Positions 15,691-24,348 of a DNA stretch of 64,000 nucleotides are shown piece after piece (the first letter of the stretch is position 1; each line of letters begins with the position of its first letter). Under the pieces are notes generated by a model. It saw only the letters and a list, made by a program, of their open reading frames with translations. It was not told the DNA's origin and ran no database searches. This DNA is from an uncultured Flavobacteriaceae bacterium (GTDB taxonomy: Bacteria; Bacteroidota; Bacteroidia; Flavobacteriales; Flavobacteriaceae). The DNA lies in contig CANMFQ010000005.1 of the NCBI GenBank assembly GCA_947497145.1, positions 211,345-275,344 on the forward strand. Direction: 5' to 3'. The translations under genes and the position numbers were made by a program.

Positions 15691-17927
15691 GCAAACAAAT
15701 TAATGTAGCACTCATAGGCAACCCTAACACGGGAAAGACTTCTGTTTTTAATCAACTTACAGGACTCAAGCAAAAAGTAGGCAATTACCCAGGAATAACG
15801 GTTGAAAAGAAAGAGGGAATTTGCTCCCTACCTAGAGGGGTGAAAGCCCATATTATTGATTTACCAGGTACCTACAGTCTAAACACTACTTCTTTGGATG
15901 AGAGTGTTGCGGTAGAGTTGCTTTTAAACAAAAAAGATAAAGACCACCCCGATGTGGCCGTAGTTATTTCAGATGTTGAAAACCTGAAACGCAACCTGCT
16001 GTTATTTACACAAATTAAAGACCTTAAAATTCCCACCATTCTAGTCATCAATATGGCTGATAGGATGCCGCGAAGAGGTATTTCGGTCGATATTGAACTA
16101 TTAGAGCAACAGCTAGACACCAAAATAGCACTGGTCAGCACCCGCAAAGGCACGGGAATAGACCGCCTAAAAGAACTCATTACTGGATATAAAAATCTTT
16201 CTTCAAAATCAAACATTGACATTTCGGTCATTGACCCTGCTTATTTTGAAGTGTTAAAAAATACGTTTCCGCAAGAAGATTTATACAAATTATGGTTGGT
16301 CATCACACAAGACACCAACTTTATGCCATTGGAGAAACCGCTGATTGAAAACACGGATTCTTATGCTAAATCAAAATCGGAGCTTAAACGTTTACAACAA
16401 AAAGAGACCATTTTACGGTACCAGTTCATCAATAACGTTTTAAAAGATACCTATTCAATTGATGCTAATGCCGCCAAAGGTTTTCGAGCCTCTTTAGATA
16501 AGATACTTACACATAAGGTGTATGGCTACCTTATTTTCTTTTTCATACTATTGACAATTTTTCAAGCCATTTATGGCTGGAGTAGCTACCCTATGGATGC
16601 CATAGATGCCTTTTTTGCTTCCGCTAGTGAATGGGTAAAAAACACGCTTCCCGCAGGTGCGTTTACCAACCTTATAGCAGAAGGGCTTTTGGCGGGAATT
16701 GGTGGCGTGGTTATTTTCATTCCACAAATTGCATTCTTATTCTTTTTTATCGCCCTACTTGAAGAAACAGGCTATATGAGTCGCGTTGTTTTTTTGATGG
16801 ATAAGTTGATGCGCCCTTTTGGTCTTAGCGGCAAAAGTGTGGTACCGCTTATTTCGGGTACTGCCTGTGCCATACCTGCGGTAATGGCAACACGTACCAT
16901 TGAAAACTGGAAAGAACGCCTCATTACCATTTTAGTAGTTCCTTTCACCACCTGCTCTGCCAGGCTACCTGTATACCTTATAATTATTGCTTTAGTAATT
17001 CCCGAGGGGCACTTTATTGGTTTAAGCTATCAAGCGCTTACCCTCATGTTATTATACCTCTTAGGTTTTGCATCGTCTATATTTTCAGCGATGATTTTAA
17101 ATAAAATATTGAAAATAAAAAGACGCTCCTTTTTTGTAATAGAAATGCCTAATTACAAATTACCACTCTTTAAAAATGTAGCCTACACGGTTTGGGAAAA
17201 GACCAAAAGCTTTGTTTTAGGTGCCGGAAAAATAATTCTTGCCATCTCTATTATTCTTTGGTATTTAGGTTCGCATGGCTATGCAGACAACTTTAAAAAT
17301 GCAGAATCGATTGTAAAAAATAGAATTGCAACTGACGGGTTTTCTCCTTTTAACCAATCAAATATTAAAACCGAGTTAGCCACCTATCGTGAAGCTTTGC
17401 AAGATAGCGTCAACAAAAAAGTCTATCATATCAATACCACTGCCCTTGCAGATTCTATTCAACTAAAAAAGAGCATGCTTTTTGAGCGTGCTCAAAATCA
17501 AGAAATTGCTAGCTACAAATTAGAAAATTCATATATCGGCTATGCCGGAAAAGTTATTGAACCCGTTGTAAAACCTTTGGGTTACGATTGGAAAATTGGT
17601 ATCGCCGTACTCACCTCTTTTGCTGCTCGCGAAGTATTTGTAGGTACCTTAGCCACCATCTATAGTGTAGGCAGTGATGATGAAGATACGAATACGATAA
17701 AAAATAGAATGGCGTTAGAGGTAAATTCAACAACCAAAAAACCTCAGTTTAACCTGGCTTCAGGCATTTCATTATTGCTTTTCTATGCATTTGCGATGCA
17801 ATGTATGAGTACCTTAGCCATTGTAAAACGAGAAACCAACTCATGGAAATGGCCTGCTGCACAATTGGTTTTTATGAGTGTTTTTGCTTATATTGTTGCT
17901 TTAATCGCCTATCAAACACTTAAATAA
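15687..17927 (+). CDS. feoB: Ferrous iron transport protein B
   Basis: This is a 746-residue inner-membrane Fe(II) transporter. The N-terminal G-protein domain has G1 GNPNTGKTS (11-19), G3 DLPGTYSL (about 58-65) and G4 NMAD (about 122-125). The membrane domain follows, with two Gate regions (EETGYMSRVVFLMDKLMRPFGLSGKSVVPLISG and GLGYDWKIGIAVLTSFAAREVFVGTL-like segments) and Cys residues in ISGTACAIPA and FTTCSARLP. It is downstream of feoA and 2 bp upstream of a Cys-rich partner, forming a compact feo operon. Confidence 0.97.
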   Translation: MSKQINVALIGNPNTGKTSVFNQLTGLKQKVGNYPGITVEKKEGICSLPRGVKAHIIDLPGTYSLNTTSLDESVAVELLLNKKDKDHPDVAVVISDVENLKRNLLLFTQIKDLKIPTILVINMADRMPRRGISVDIELLEQQLDTKIALVSTRKGTGIDRLKELITGYKNLSSKSNIDISVIDPAYFEVLKNTFPQEDLYKLWLVITQDTNFMPLEKPLIENTDSYAKSKSELKRLQQKETILRYQFINNVLKDTYSIDANAAKGFRASLDKILTHKVYGYLIFFFILLTIFQAIYGWSSYPMDAIDAFFASASEWVKNTLPAGAFTNLIAEGLLAGIGGVVIFIPQIAFLFFFIALLEETGYMSRVVFLMDKLMRPFGLSGKSVVPLISGTACAIPAVMATRTIENWKERLITILVVPFTTCSARLPVYLIIIALVIPEGHFIGLSYQALTLMLLYLLGFASSIFSAMILNKILKIKRRSFFVIEMPNYKLPLFKNVAYTVWEKTKSFVLGAGKIILAISIILWYLGSHGYADNFKNAESIVKNRIATDGFSPFNQSNIKTELATYREALQDSVNKKVYHINTTALADSIQLKKSMLFERAQNQEIASYKLENSYIGYAGKVIEPVVKPLGYDWKIGIAVLTSFAAREVFVGTLATIYSVGSDDEDTNTIKNRMALEVNSTTKKPQFNLASGISLLLFYAFAMQCMSTLAIVKRETNSWKWPAAQLVFMSVFAYIVALIAYQTLK

Positions 17928-17929
17928 CT

Positions 17930-18079
17930 ATGGAAATTGTTCAAACAGTTTTAATGTATATTACCCTTGCCATAGCTGTAAGTTATATTGTAAAAAAATT
18001 CTTTTTACCAAAAAGGCTTTTTGCTTCTAAAAAACCCAAAACTAAGGCATGTGGGCAAGATGACTGTGGGTGTCATTAA
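17930..18079 (+). CDS. FeoB-associated Cys-rich membrane protein
   Basis: This 49-residue gene is too short for the ORF track. It starts 2 bp after feoB: MEIVQTVLMYITLAIAVSYI forms one transmembrane helix, followed by a basic KKFFLPKRLF segment and the Cys/His tail CGQDDCGCH. This is the known architecture of FeoB-associated Cys-rich proteins, which take the place of FeoC in some Bacteroidota. The Cys cluster may bind Fe(II) or an Fe-S centre at the inner face; that role is inferred. Confidence 0.9.
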   Translation: MEIVQTVLMYITLAIAVSYIVKKFFLPKRLFASKKPKTKACGQDDCGCH

Positions 18080-18329
18080 TACGCCAAACTCCTTTTCTAC
18101 ATTCAATATTTTTTTCTTGTAACAATTTACAGCCTTAAACGTCTTCCCAATACAACAAGGAATACAACACCTATCAATTTCAATTACTAGTTGTTTTTAG
18201 TCATTGTTATTGATACGTATTTCGTTAAAAAAACAATAAATAGGTATTAATGAAATCAAAAAAGGGAGGCTATGTTCAAATGCTATTCCGTTTTTTGCTT
18301 AATCAATCTTTTTTCACCCATAGAATTAT

Positions 18330-19856
18330 ATGTCAAAAACAATTACACTATTCTTAGCGCTTATATTACTGCATCTTTCGGGTTATTCACAATCATTAAC
18401 TGCAGTTATTGTTGACTCTGCCTCACAAAAACCCATACCCTACGTTACCGTACAACTAAAAAACAAAGGCATTATCACCAATGAAGAAGGTCGTTTTACT
18501 TTTCAGCTAAACAACACCATTCAACCTAGCGACACCTTAACCATTTCATGCATTGGATATGCTTCGATAAGCAGACCCCTAAATGAGTTTACAGAAAGTA
18601 CTATTACCTTATCTTCAAAGGCTATTGAGCTCAACCCAGTAATTGTGAGTAATAAAAATTTCACTCCAAGAGAAATTATTGAAGAAGTTGAAAAAAACAT
18701 TGCTAAAAACTACAATTTAGAAAGTACTAAAAAACGTATTTTTCTACGTGAAACCAATAAGAATAGGATTTTAAAAACCGATTACACGCTTAAAAAATCA
18801 ACTATAGAGGCGTTTAATAAAAAATTTATAGATAGCCTTGTGCGTCTCATTCCCAAGAGCAATGCCTATTATACCGAAATTCTTGGTGATTTATACGCCA
18901 ACAGCAATGCCGAAGAGCAAAAATTAGACCTCATCAAGGCCTCCGAACTATATGACAAAAGCTTAGAGATGGATTTTGATGTGATGGAAGAAAAATTCAA
19001 TACAATCATCAAAAAAAATATAAAAACCGATTCGTATTTCAAGATTAAATCGGGACTTTTAGGAACTAAAATTCAAGGAGACGAACTCTTTGAATCTGAC
19101 ATTGATTCTACTGATGTAGCTGCCCTCAACAAACAACTAGAAGAAGAAAAAAAGAACAAAGAAGAGCGCAAAAAAAACTTTGCGCAATACAAACGATCAA
19201 CAATAGGTAACTTATATAAAAAACTACCAGTTTTTGAAGATACTGATTACAACGTTATTTTCAAACCAGGTAGGTATGACCTTGCGCTTGAAGATTTCAC
19301 CTATTTGGGTGATGCGGCGGTATACGTGATAAGCTTTAACCCAAAAAGGTCAGAAGATTACAAAGGGAAACTTTACATTAATTCTGATGATTTTGCTGTT
19401 ATTAGAATGGATTTTGAAAATGTAAAACCGTTGAAAAAATTTAGTTTATTAGGCATTTCTATGAACGCTTATTTGGCAGAAGGTAAAATTATTTTTGGCA
19501 AAGGTGAAGACCAAAAATATCACCTCAGCTATTATGATATCACCAAAGGTATTCGCGTTGGGTTCAAACGCCCTGTAAAGATTATTGAAAAAAACAAACA
19601 TGTAAAAGGCAGAAGAAAGCAAAACGAACTTGCGGTAAAAATTGATGCTGCCTTTAGCAACCGAAACCGTTATGAATTGATAGTTTTTAATGAAAAACCT
19701 ATTGAAAACCCCCAATTTGAAGCCTTTAAAGAAAATAATAACGTGCTACCTACTTATATGCCTAATTACGACCCCGAGTTTTGGAAAGGATATGATATCA
19801 TAGAACCCAACCAAGCCATTAAAGAATTCACGTCAATTGGAGAGGCTAGTGAATAG
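18330..19856 (+). CDS. Carboxypeptidase-like regulatory domain secreted protein
   Basis: This is a 508-residue protein with a signal peptide (MSKTITLFLALILLHLSGYS). A CarboxypepD_reg-like beta-sandwich (about 20-100) reads LTAVIVDSASQKPIPYVTVQLKNKGIITNEEGRF. The rest has a coiled Glu/Lys-rich stretch near 265-290 and a beta-rich C-terminal half. It lacks a TonB plug and barrel. Proteins like this are common at the Bacteroidota cell envelope and their role is unknown. It stands alone, 250 bp after the feo operon. Confidence 0.8.
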   Translation: MSKTITLFLALILLHLSGYSQSLTAVIVDSASQKPIPYVTVQLKNKGIITNEEGRFTFQLNNTIQPSDTLTISCIGYASISRPLNEFTESTITLSSKAIELNPVIVSNKNFTPREIIEEVEKNIAKNYNLESTKKRIFLRETNKNRILKTDYTLKKSTIEAFNKKFIDSLVRLIPKSNAYYTEILGDLYANSNAEEQKLDLIKASELYDKSLEMDFDVMEEKFNTIIKKNIKTDSYFKIKSGLLGTKIQGDELFESDIDSTDVAALNKQLEEEKKNKEERKKNFAQYKRSTIGNLYKKLPVFEDTDYNVIFKPGRYDLALEDFTYLGDAAVYVISFNPKRSEDYKGKLYINSDDFAVIRMDFENVKPLKKFSLLGISMNAYLAEGKIIFGKGEDQKYHLSYYDITKGIRVGFKRPVKIIEKNKHVKGRRKQNELAVKIDAAFSNRNRYELIVFNEKPIENPQFEAFKENNNVLPTYMPNYDPEFWKGYDIIEPNQAIKEFTSIGEASE

Positions 19857-20220
19857 CAACACATAACTACTCAGAAGCTAGTTTACGGAATACTGCCAAT
19901 CGCCACCTCAAAAGCAATTCTGGAAGAAGCAAACGGTTTAAAACAAGTAACTAGCTTTTTCTTATCAAAGAAAAATAAATATCCTACAGGTATCTCATAG
20001 CTGAAATAGCACCCCTATTTTACGTCTGATAACAAAAATATAAAGCAGGTAAAAATATACCCGCCTAAAAAACGCTACACTACACTTTCAATCTTTTTTT
20101 TCATCCTCCATCAAGCCTAATTTTTAACATTTTGTGGTAAAATCGCATCGTACCAATGTATAATCTTGCTTTTTTTTTATCACTTCATGTAACCTTTTGT
20201 AATTTTCGGACTATATAGTA
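19857..20220. other. 364-bp intergenic region
   Basis: No gene was found. AAGCTAGTTTAC (19875-19886) can pair with GTAACTAGCTT (19947-19957), followed by a T-run, but the loop is about 60 nt, so a terminator is doubtful. The rest is AT-rich leader sequence for the sigma-factor gene. Confidence 0.4.
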
Positions 20221-20769
20221 ATGAAGACCAACAAAACAATCACTTTTTTGGAAAATTTAACCGACGAAATGCTGATGGCAAAAGTGGCGAACGGAAACTT
20301 AGATGTACTTAAAATACTCTTTGAACGACACCACAAACACGTATTTAATTTTCTATATAAAATGTGTGGCGATAAAATGTTAAGCGAAGATATTACCCAA
20401 GAAGTATTCTATAAATTGATGAAATATAGAAGCTCATATAATAACGGCAAATTTGTTTCATGGTTGTTTACTATTGCTCGAAATTGTTTAAAAACACATT
20501 TTAGAAAAACAGTTAACACACCCGAAAGCATTGATACCACAGCTATTAAACACATAGAAAAAGAAGAAGAAAAACCAGACTATTCAGACTTACAAATCGC
20601 TTTAAATCAATTAGATGCTTCTGACAGAGAATTACTTGTATTACATCGGTTTCAAGAAATAAAATATGAAGAATTGGCCAACATAGTCGGTAGCACACCA
20701 GGTGCTGTTAAAACGAAAGTAAGTAGAGCCATGCAAAAATTAAGAAACATCTATTTTAAAAATATCTAA
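20221..20769 (+). CDS. ECF-type RNA polymerase sigma factor
   Basis: This 182-residue protein carries sigma region 2 (LFERHHKHVFNFLYKMCGDKMLSEDITQEVFYKLM, about 33-67) and region 4 with its helix-turn-helix (ELLVLHRFQEIKYEELANIVGSTPGAVKTKVSRAMQKLR, about 138-176), joined by an acidic linker. The next gene, 2 bp downstream, is a zinc-finger anti-sigma factor, and two DUF4097 genes follow. The likely role is an envelope-signal regulon that includes this operon. Confidence 0.93.
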   Translation: MKTNKTITFLENLTDEMLMAKVANGNLDVLKILFERHHKHVFNFLYKMCGDKMLSEDITQEVFYKLMKYRSSYNNGKFVSWLFTIARNCLKTHFRKTVNTPESIDTTAIKHIEKEEEKPDYSDLQIALNQLDASDRELLVLHRFQEIKYEELANIVGSTPGAVKTKVSRAMQKLRNIYFKNI

Positions 20770-20771
20770 AA

Positions 20772-21569
20772 ATGGAAAACAAGCATTATATAGCACAACT
20801 GCCAGATTATTTAGATGACACACTACCCCCTGAGCAAAAGGAGGTGATAGCAACACATATTGCCAGCTGCACCACTTGCAAAGAAGCATTAAAAGAACTA
20901 CAAATACTTTCAACTGCTTTTGATAATGAACCAGAAGTGGCTCCTTCTGCTAGGCTAAGAGACAATTTCTTTGCCCAATTGGAAGCAGAAAAACAAAGCA
21001 GTTCAAAACTAATTGCTATGGATGGCTCATCCTTTTCTAAAAAAACTAACTGGCCCACTACGTTTTTAAAAATTGCCGCCAGTATCGCTCTATTGATTGG
21101 GTCTTATTTCTTAGGAAAACAACAACAAGCCCAAATAGCACATACAGAAATCGCTTTATTGACCAATGAAAATGAATCTTTTAAACAAACTGCAATGCTG
21201 TCTTTAATGGGCAATAAATCTGCCAGTAAACGTATACAAGGCGTGCAGTTTGTTACTGAATTTTCAGCACCCGATGAGACCATTGTAAGTGCTTTAATAG
21301 AACGTATGTTGAATGACGAAAACACCAATGTACGAAGAACAGCAGTAGAAGTGCTTAGTGAATTTACAAGGTCAGAACTAGTAACAAATGGCTTTATCAA
21401 AGCCTTGAAAACGGAAAAAGACCCAGGCATTCAAATTACCATCATTCAAATTTTGGGTAAAATACAAGAAAGAAATGCCGTTGTTCCTATGCAAAATCTC
21501 TTAGAACGAAAAGATACCCAGCCGTATGTAAAAGAAGAACTTGAATTAGTATTACCAAAAATCATATAA
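20772..21569 (+). CDS. Anti-sigma factor with zinc finger, TM helix and HEAT repeats
   Basis: This is a 265-residue single-pass membrane protein. The N-terminal ZAS domain has HIASCTTC (HxxxCxxC, about 29-36), which would bind the sigma factor encoded just upstream. One transmembrane helix (FLKIAASIALLIGSYFLG, about 97-114) follows. The extracytoplasmic part (about 130-262) reads as HEAT repeats (ETIVSALIERMLNDENTNVRRTAVEVL and two similar units). The HEAT part may sense or bind a periplasmic partner (inference). Release by proteolysis, for example through RseP, is possible but unshown. Confidence 0.9.
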   Translation: MENKHYIAQLPDYLDDTLPPEQKEVIATHIASCTTCKEALKELQILSTAFDNEPEVAPSARLRDNFFAQLEAEKQSSSKLIAMDGSSFSKKTNWPTTFLKIAASIALLIGSYFLGKQQQAQIAHTEIALLTNENESFKQTAMLSLMGNKSASKRIQGVQFVTEFSAPDETIVSALIERMLNDENTNVRRTAVEVLSEFTRSELVTNGFIKALKTEKDPGIQITIIQILGKIQERNAVVPMQNLLERKDTQPYVKEELELVLPKII

Positions 21570-21686
21570 TAACAATCGCTACATAATGTGTGGTGGGAAA
21601 TAGCCAGATTTTTACAATTCGAATTCTTTTTGGGTATTTCCACCCCAACACTTGATAGCAGTGAAACATCAAAAAAATCGAACGAC

Positions 21687-22451
21687 ATGAAACATTTTAC
21701 ATTTATTACACTAGTATTAATCTCCTTTTTCGCCGTAAATGCCCAACAATACAAACAATCACTAGCGGGTATTGAATGGGTGAAAATTGAATCAAAATCG
21801 AGTATTACCGTAAAAACCCACACCACCAATGAGTTACTCATAAAATCAGAAAATACTACAAAAATTCCTGAACGCGCCAAAGGCTTAAAATTAATAGGAG
21901 AAGGTGGCGCTGATAATACAGAAATGGGTTTTTATGTAGTAAAAGAAGGAAATAACCTTATTGTCAGAAATCTAAGAAAATCAAATCACAGTACCGCAGA
22001 AATTTACTTGCCTGCCTCACAAAACATTTCAGTCACTACCAGAGGAACGGGAGCTGCTGATATTGAAATTATTGGGTTTAAAAGTGAAATAGAAGCTAGT
22101 GCTTTACTAAACGGCAGTATACACATTGAAAACGTTAGCGGCCCTGTGACGGCAGATTCATTGAATGGCGGTATTACTATTTCGTTTAGCACCTTAAATC
22201 AAGACTCGCCCATTACCATTTATGCTACCAATGGCGAACTAGATATTACTTTACCCAAAAATACACCCGCCAATCTTTCTTTAGGAACAGTAAACGGTGA
22301 CATTTATACTGATTTTGACCTGAAATTTCCAGAAAAAAATGGCTTAAAATCCATTTCATTTTCTCAAAAATTAAACCAAGCCATCAATGGTGGCGGTGTT
22401 CCATTTCAATTAAAAACTACAAACGGAAACATCTATCTAAGAAAAAAATAA
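21687..22451 (+). CDS. DUF4097 family secreted beta-helix-like protein
   Basis: The ORF track starts at 21588, but the ATG at 21687 gives a proper signal peptide (MKHFTFITLVLISFFAVNAQ), so the product is 254 residues. The mature part has repeated short strands typical of DUF4097/adhesin-like proteins (GSIHIENVSGPVTADSLNGGITISF, NGELDITLPKN, VNGDIYTDFDL, NGNIYLRK). The function is unknown. It lies in the same operon as the sigma/anti-sigma pair and a paralogous gene, suggesting that its amount or shape is tied to that sensor. Confidence 0.85.
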   Translation: MKHFTFITLVLISFFAVNAQQYKQSLAGIEWVKIESKSSITVKTHTTNELLIKSENTTKIPERAKGLKLIGEGGADNTEMGFYVVKEGNNLIVRNLRKSNHSTAEIYLPASQNISVTTRGTGAADIEIIGFKSEIEASALLNGSIHIENVSGPVTADSLNGGITISFSTLNQDSPITIYATNGELDITLPKNTPANLSLGTVNGDIYTDFDLKFPEKNGLKSISFSQKLNQAINGGGVPFQLKTTNGNIYLRKK

Positions 22452-22473
22452 TCAAATCAAAAAACGAACAATC

Positions 22474-23187
22474 ATGAGAACAGTTACGTTATTCCTGTTG
22501 ATAGGTCTGATCAGCCTTTCAACAAATGCACAAAAAATCATCGAAAAAAATATCGATTACAACAATCAATATATTGACATTGATGTGAAATTTGCATCCC
22601 TTATTGAAGTGAAAACTTGGAACAAACCAAACCTTTATTTTAAGGCAACTATTCGCACAAAAGAAGGTAAATATCTAGACGCATACGAATTAAATGTTGA
22701 AGAAAGTGACAACAACATTAGCATTACCGCTATATCAGAGCCTGTTCTCGAAAAATTTCGTGGTGAATGGAAACAACATCAAAAAAATAAACAAGTACAC
22801 TATTTCACCACAGATGATTGGTATGAATTTAATTATGTGATTTACGTGCCAAAAAATGCAAAATTTAAAATAAATAGTATCAATGGCGATTTAACTTCAG
22901 AAATTATTGAAGGGGATTTTGAAGCCGACCTTGTCAACGGTGACATTGATATTGCTACATATATGGGGCAGCTATATTTAAGTACTATTAATGGTGAAAT
23001 AGCCGTTAAAATGATTGATGCACATTTGGTTGCCGAAACCATTCACGGTGATATTTATGCTGATGAAAACCTAAAATTTACGGTAGATGATCGCCCTGTA
23101 GGACAAAAAATATCAGGCACTACCGGAAAGGGTTCAAATATATTGCATTTGAACACAATCAATGGCAATATGTATTTTAGGGAGTAA
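22474..23187 (+). CDS. DUF4097 family secreted protein, paralogue
   Basis: This 237-residue protein has a signal peptide (MRTVTLFLLIGLISLSTNAQ). It repeats the NG-D/N-I strand pattern of its neighbour (INGDLTSEIIEGDFEADLVNGDIDIATY, INGEIAVKM, IHGDIYADEN) and ends NTINGNMYFRE, closely matching NGNIYLRK in the upstream gene. The 22-bp spacing implies co-transcription. The pair is a likely tandem duplication that has diverged, and its function is unknown. Confidence 0.87.
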   Translation: MRTVTLFLLIGLISLSTNAQKIIEKNIDYNNQYIDIDVKFASLIEVKTWNKPNLYFKATIRTKEGKYLDAYELNVEESDNNISITAISEPVLEKFRGEWKQHQKNKQVHYFTTDDWYEFNYVIYVPKNAKFKINSINGDLTSEIIEGDFEADLVNGDIDIATYMGQLYLSTINGEIAVKMIDAHLVAETIHGDIYADENLKFTVDDRPVGQKISGTTGKGSNILHLNTINGNMYFRE

Positions 23188-23369
23188 TAAAAATATGAAT
23201 ACGCATCTTTGCTATAAACTCTATTTCAATCGTTTAAAATTTATACATTAAAAAACCAATCATTACCTTTAATTACTTCATAATAAAGTGTGATACTGTA
23301 TTTTAAATTTAACCCATTAAGACCTCATTTTCCCCATAAATAATATAGCTTGCGCCTTCAAAGTAAATT

Positions 23370-23612
23370 ATGGAATGGTATAAAATTATTGGGTGGCTTG
23401 GTGCTTTATTGTTCATCGCAGCGTATGTATTACTTACGCTGAAAAAAATATCAGCAGCAAAACCCTTCTATCACATTTTAAATATTTTAGGGGCAGTATG
23501 CCTAATCATAAATGCCTCTAAAATACATGACTTTCCTAATATTTTGGTGAATAGCATCTGGACCATTATTGGCCTATATGCACTACTGCAATTTTTCTTC
23601 ACTAGAAAGTAA
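23370..23612 (+). CDS. Small membrane protein, CBU_0592-like family
   Basis: This 80-residue protein is almost entirely membrane-embedded, with three helices (IIGWLGALLFIAAYVLLTL, ILNILGAVCLIINASKI and LVNSIWTIIGLYALLQFFF). The layout and the conserved GW.GA.....Y/NILGA pattern match the CBU_0592 family, of unknown function. Its last 30 bp overlap the 3' end of the convergent TetR gene. Confidence 0.75.
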   Translation: MEWYKIIGWLGALLFIAAYVLLTLKKISAAKPFYHILNILGAVCLIINASKIHDFPNILVNSIWTIIGLYALLQFFFTRK

Positions 23613-24221
23613 AACTGTAGTATCATTAAAAGAGAGTAATTGGGTGGTATACTTTATATAAATAGCCACCTGCTTATCATAATCGGGTCCAGATTGCTGA
23701 AAAGTACCCAAATAATAATACGCACCATCTACCAATGCAAAAATCACTTCGGTAACCTCATCAATATTCTTATTCAATATCAATCCGTGAGCATGGGCTT
23801 CATGTAGTTTTTGTCGTAAAACTCCGTGTAAAGACTCTAAATAATCTTTAAAACTCTTATTAAAATCTTCATTACGATAAATTAAAGCATAGCAACTGTA
23901 AAAAACACCATCATCAAAATACTTATTCCATTTTCGAGAAAAAAGAGTCTCAATAAAATGTCGTAATTTTTTTTCTGAATCCATCGACCCATACTCCTTA
24001 CTAGCCACAATATTAAGATGTTGTTCGAGTATAAATTCATTAAGCCCCTTTAAAAGTTCGTCTTTAGTTTTAAAATAATGCATCACAAGACCATTGCTAA
24101 TATTCATTTTACGAGCAACTTTCGCTATCGAAGTATTTTCTAACCCTATCTCTTTTGCTATTGCATAAAATGCCTTAACAATTTCTTTACGTCGAATATT
24201 ACCTAAGCTCTTTCTTCCCAT
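23583..24221 (-). CDS. TetR/AcrR family transcriptional regulator
   Basis: This 212-residue protein has an N-terminal TetR helix-turn-helix (ENTSIAKVARKMNISNGLVMHYFKTKDELLKGLNEF, about 27-61) and a C-terminal ligand-binding helical domain ending in YIKYTTQLLSF. The HTH resembles the BetI-like branch. It is divergent from the phosphodiesterase-SusC-SusD operon at 24349. A palindrome, TTGAACGTTCATTCAA, lies between them and is a probable operator. It is therefore the likely repressor of that operon. The ligand is unknown. Confidence 0.92.
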   Translation of the reverse strand: MGRKSLGNIRRKEIVKAFYAIAKEIGLENTSIAKVARKMNISNGLVMHYFKTKDELLKGLNEFILEQHLNIVASKEYGSMDSEKKLRHFIETLFSRKWNKYFDDGVFYSCYALIYRNEDFNKSFKDYLESLHGVLRQKLHEAHAHGLILNKNIDEVTEVIFALVDGAYYYLGTFQQSGPDYDKQVAIYIKYTTQLLSFNDTTVLLSSEEKLQ

Positions 24222-24285
24222 TTTTCAAAGATTAAAAAAAAAAGATTTTCTACGACAAGTTAACATTAAATTAAAGATTTATTAA

Positions 24286-24301
24286 TTGAACGTTCATTCA
24301 A
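24286..24301. promoter_or_regulatory. Putative TetR operator palindrome
   Basis: TTGAACGTTCATTCAA contains the perfect palindrome GAACGTTC and near-symmetric TTGAA/TTCAA ends. It sits in the 127-bp gap between the TetR gene and the operon at 24349, over the expected -33 region of the promoter whose -7 element is at 24319. Confidence 0.6.
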
Positions 24302-24318
24302 TCTATTAGAGAAGCATA

Positions 24319-24326
24319 TACTTTTG
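24319..24326 (+). promoter_or_regulatory. Bacteroidota -7 element TACTTTTG of the phosphodiesterase operon
   Basis: TACTTTTG matches TAnnTTTG, 22 bp before the ATG at 24349. The palindrome at 24286-24301 would block access to the -33 region. Confidence 0.55.
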
Positions 24327-24348
24327 ACGACATAAAACAGAACCAATT

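Noticed and set aside
19875-19957. Possible terminator or ncRNA hairpin after the carboxypeptidase-regulatory-like gene
   Set aside because: The loop is about 60 nt and the stem has a bulge, so support is too weak to call it.
21588-21686. Extended N-terminus of the first DUF4097 protein
   Set aside because: The ATG at 21687 gives a standard signal peptide; the upstream 33 codons do not.
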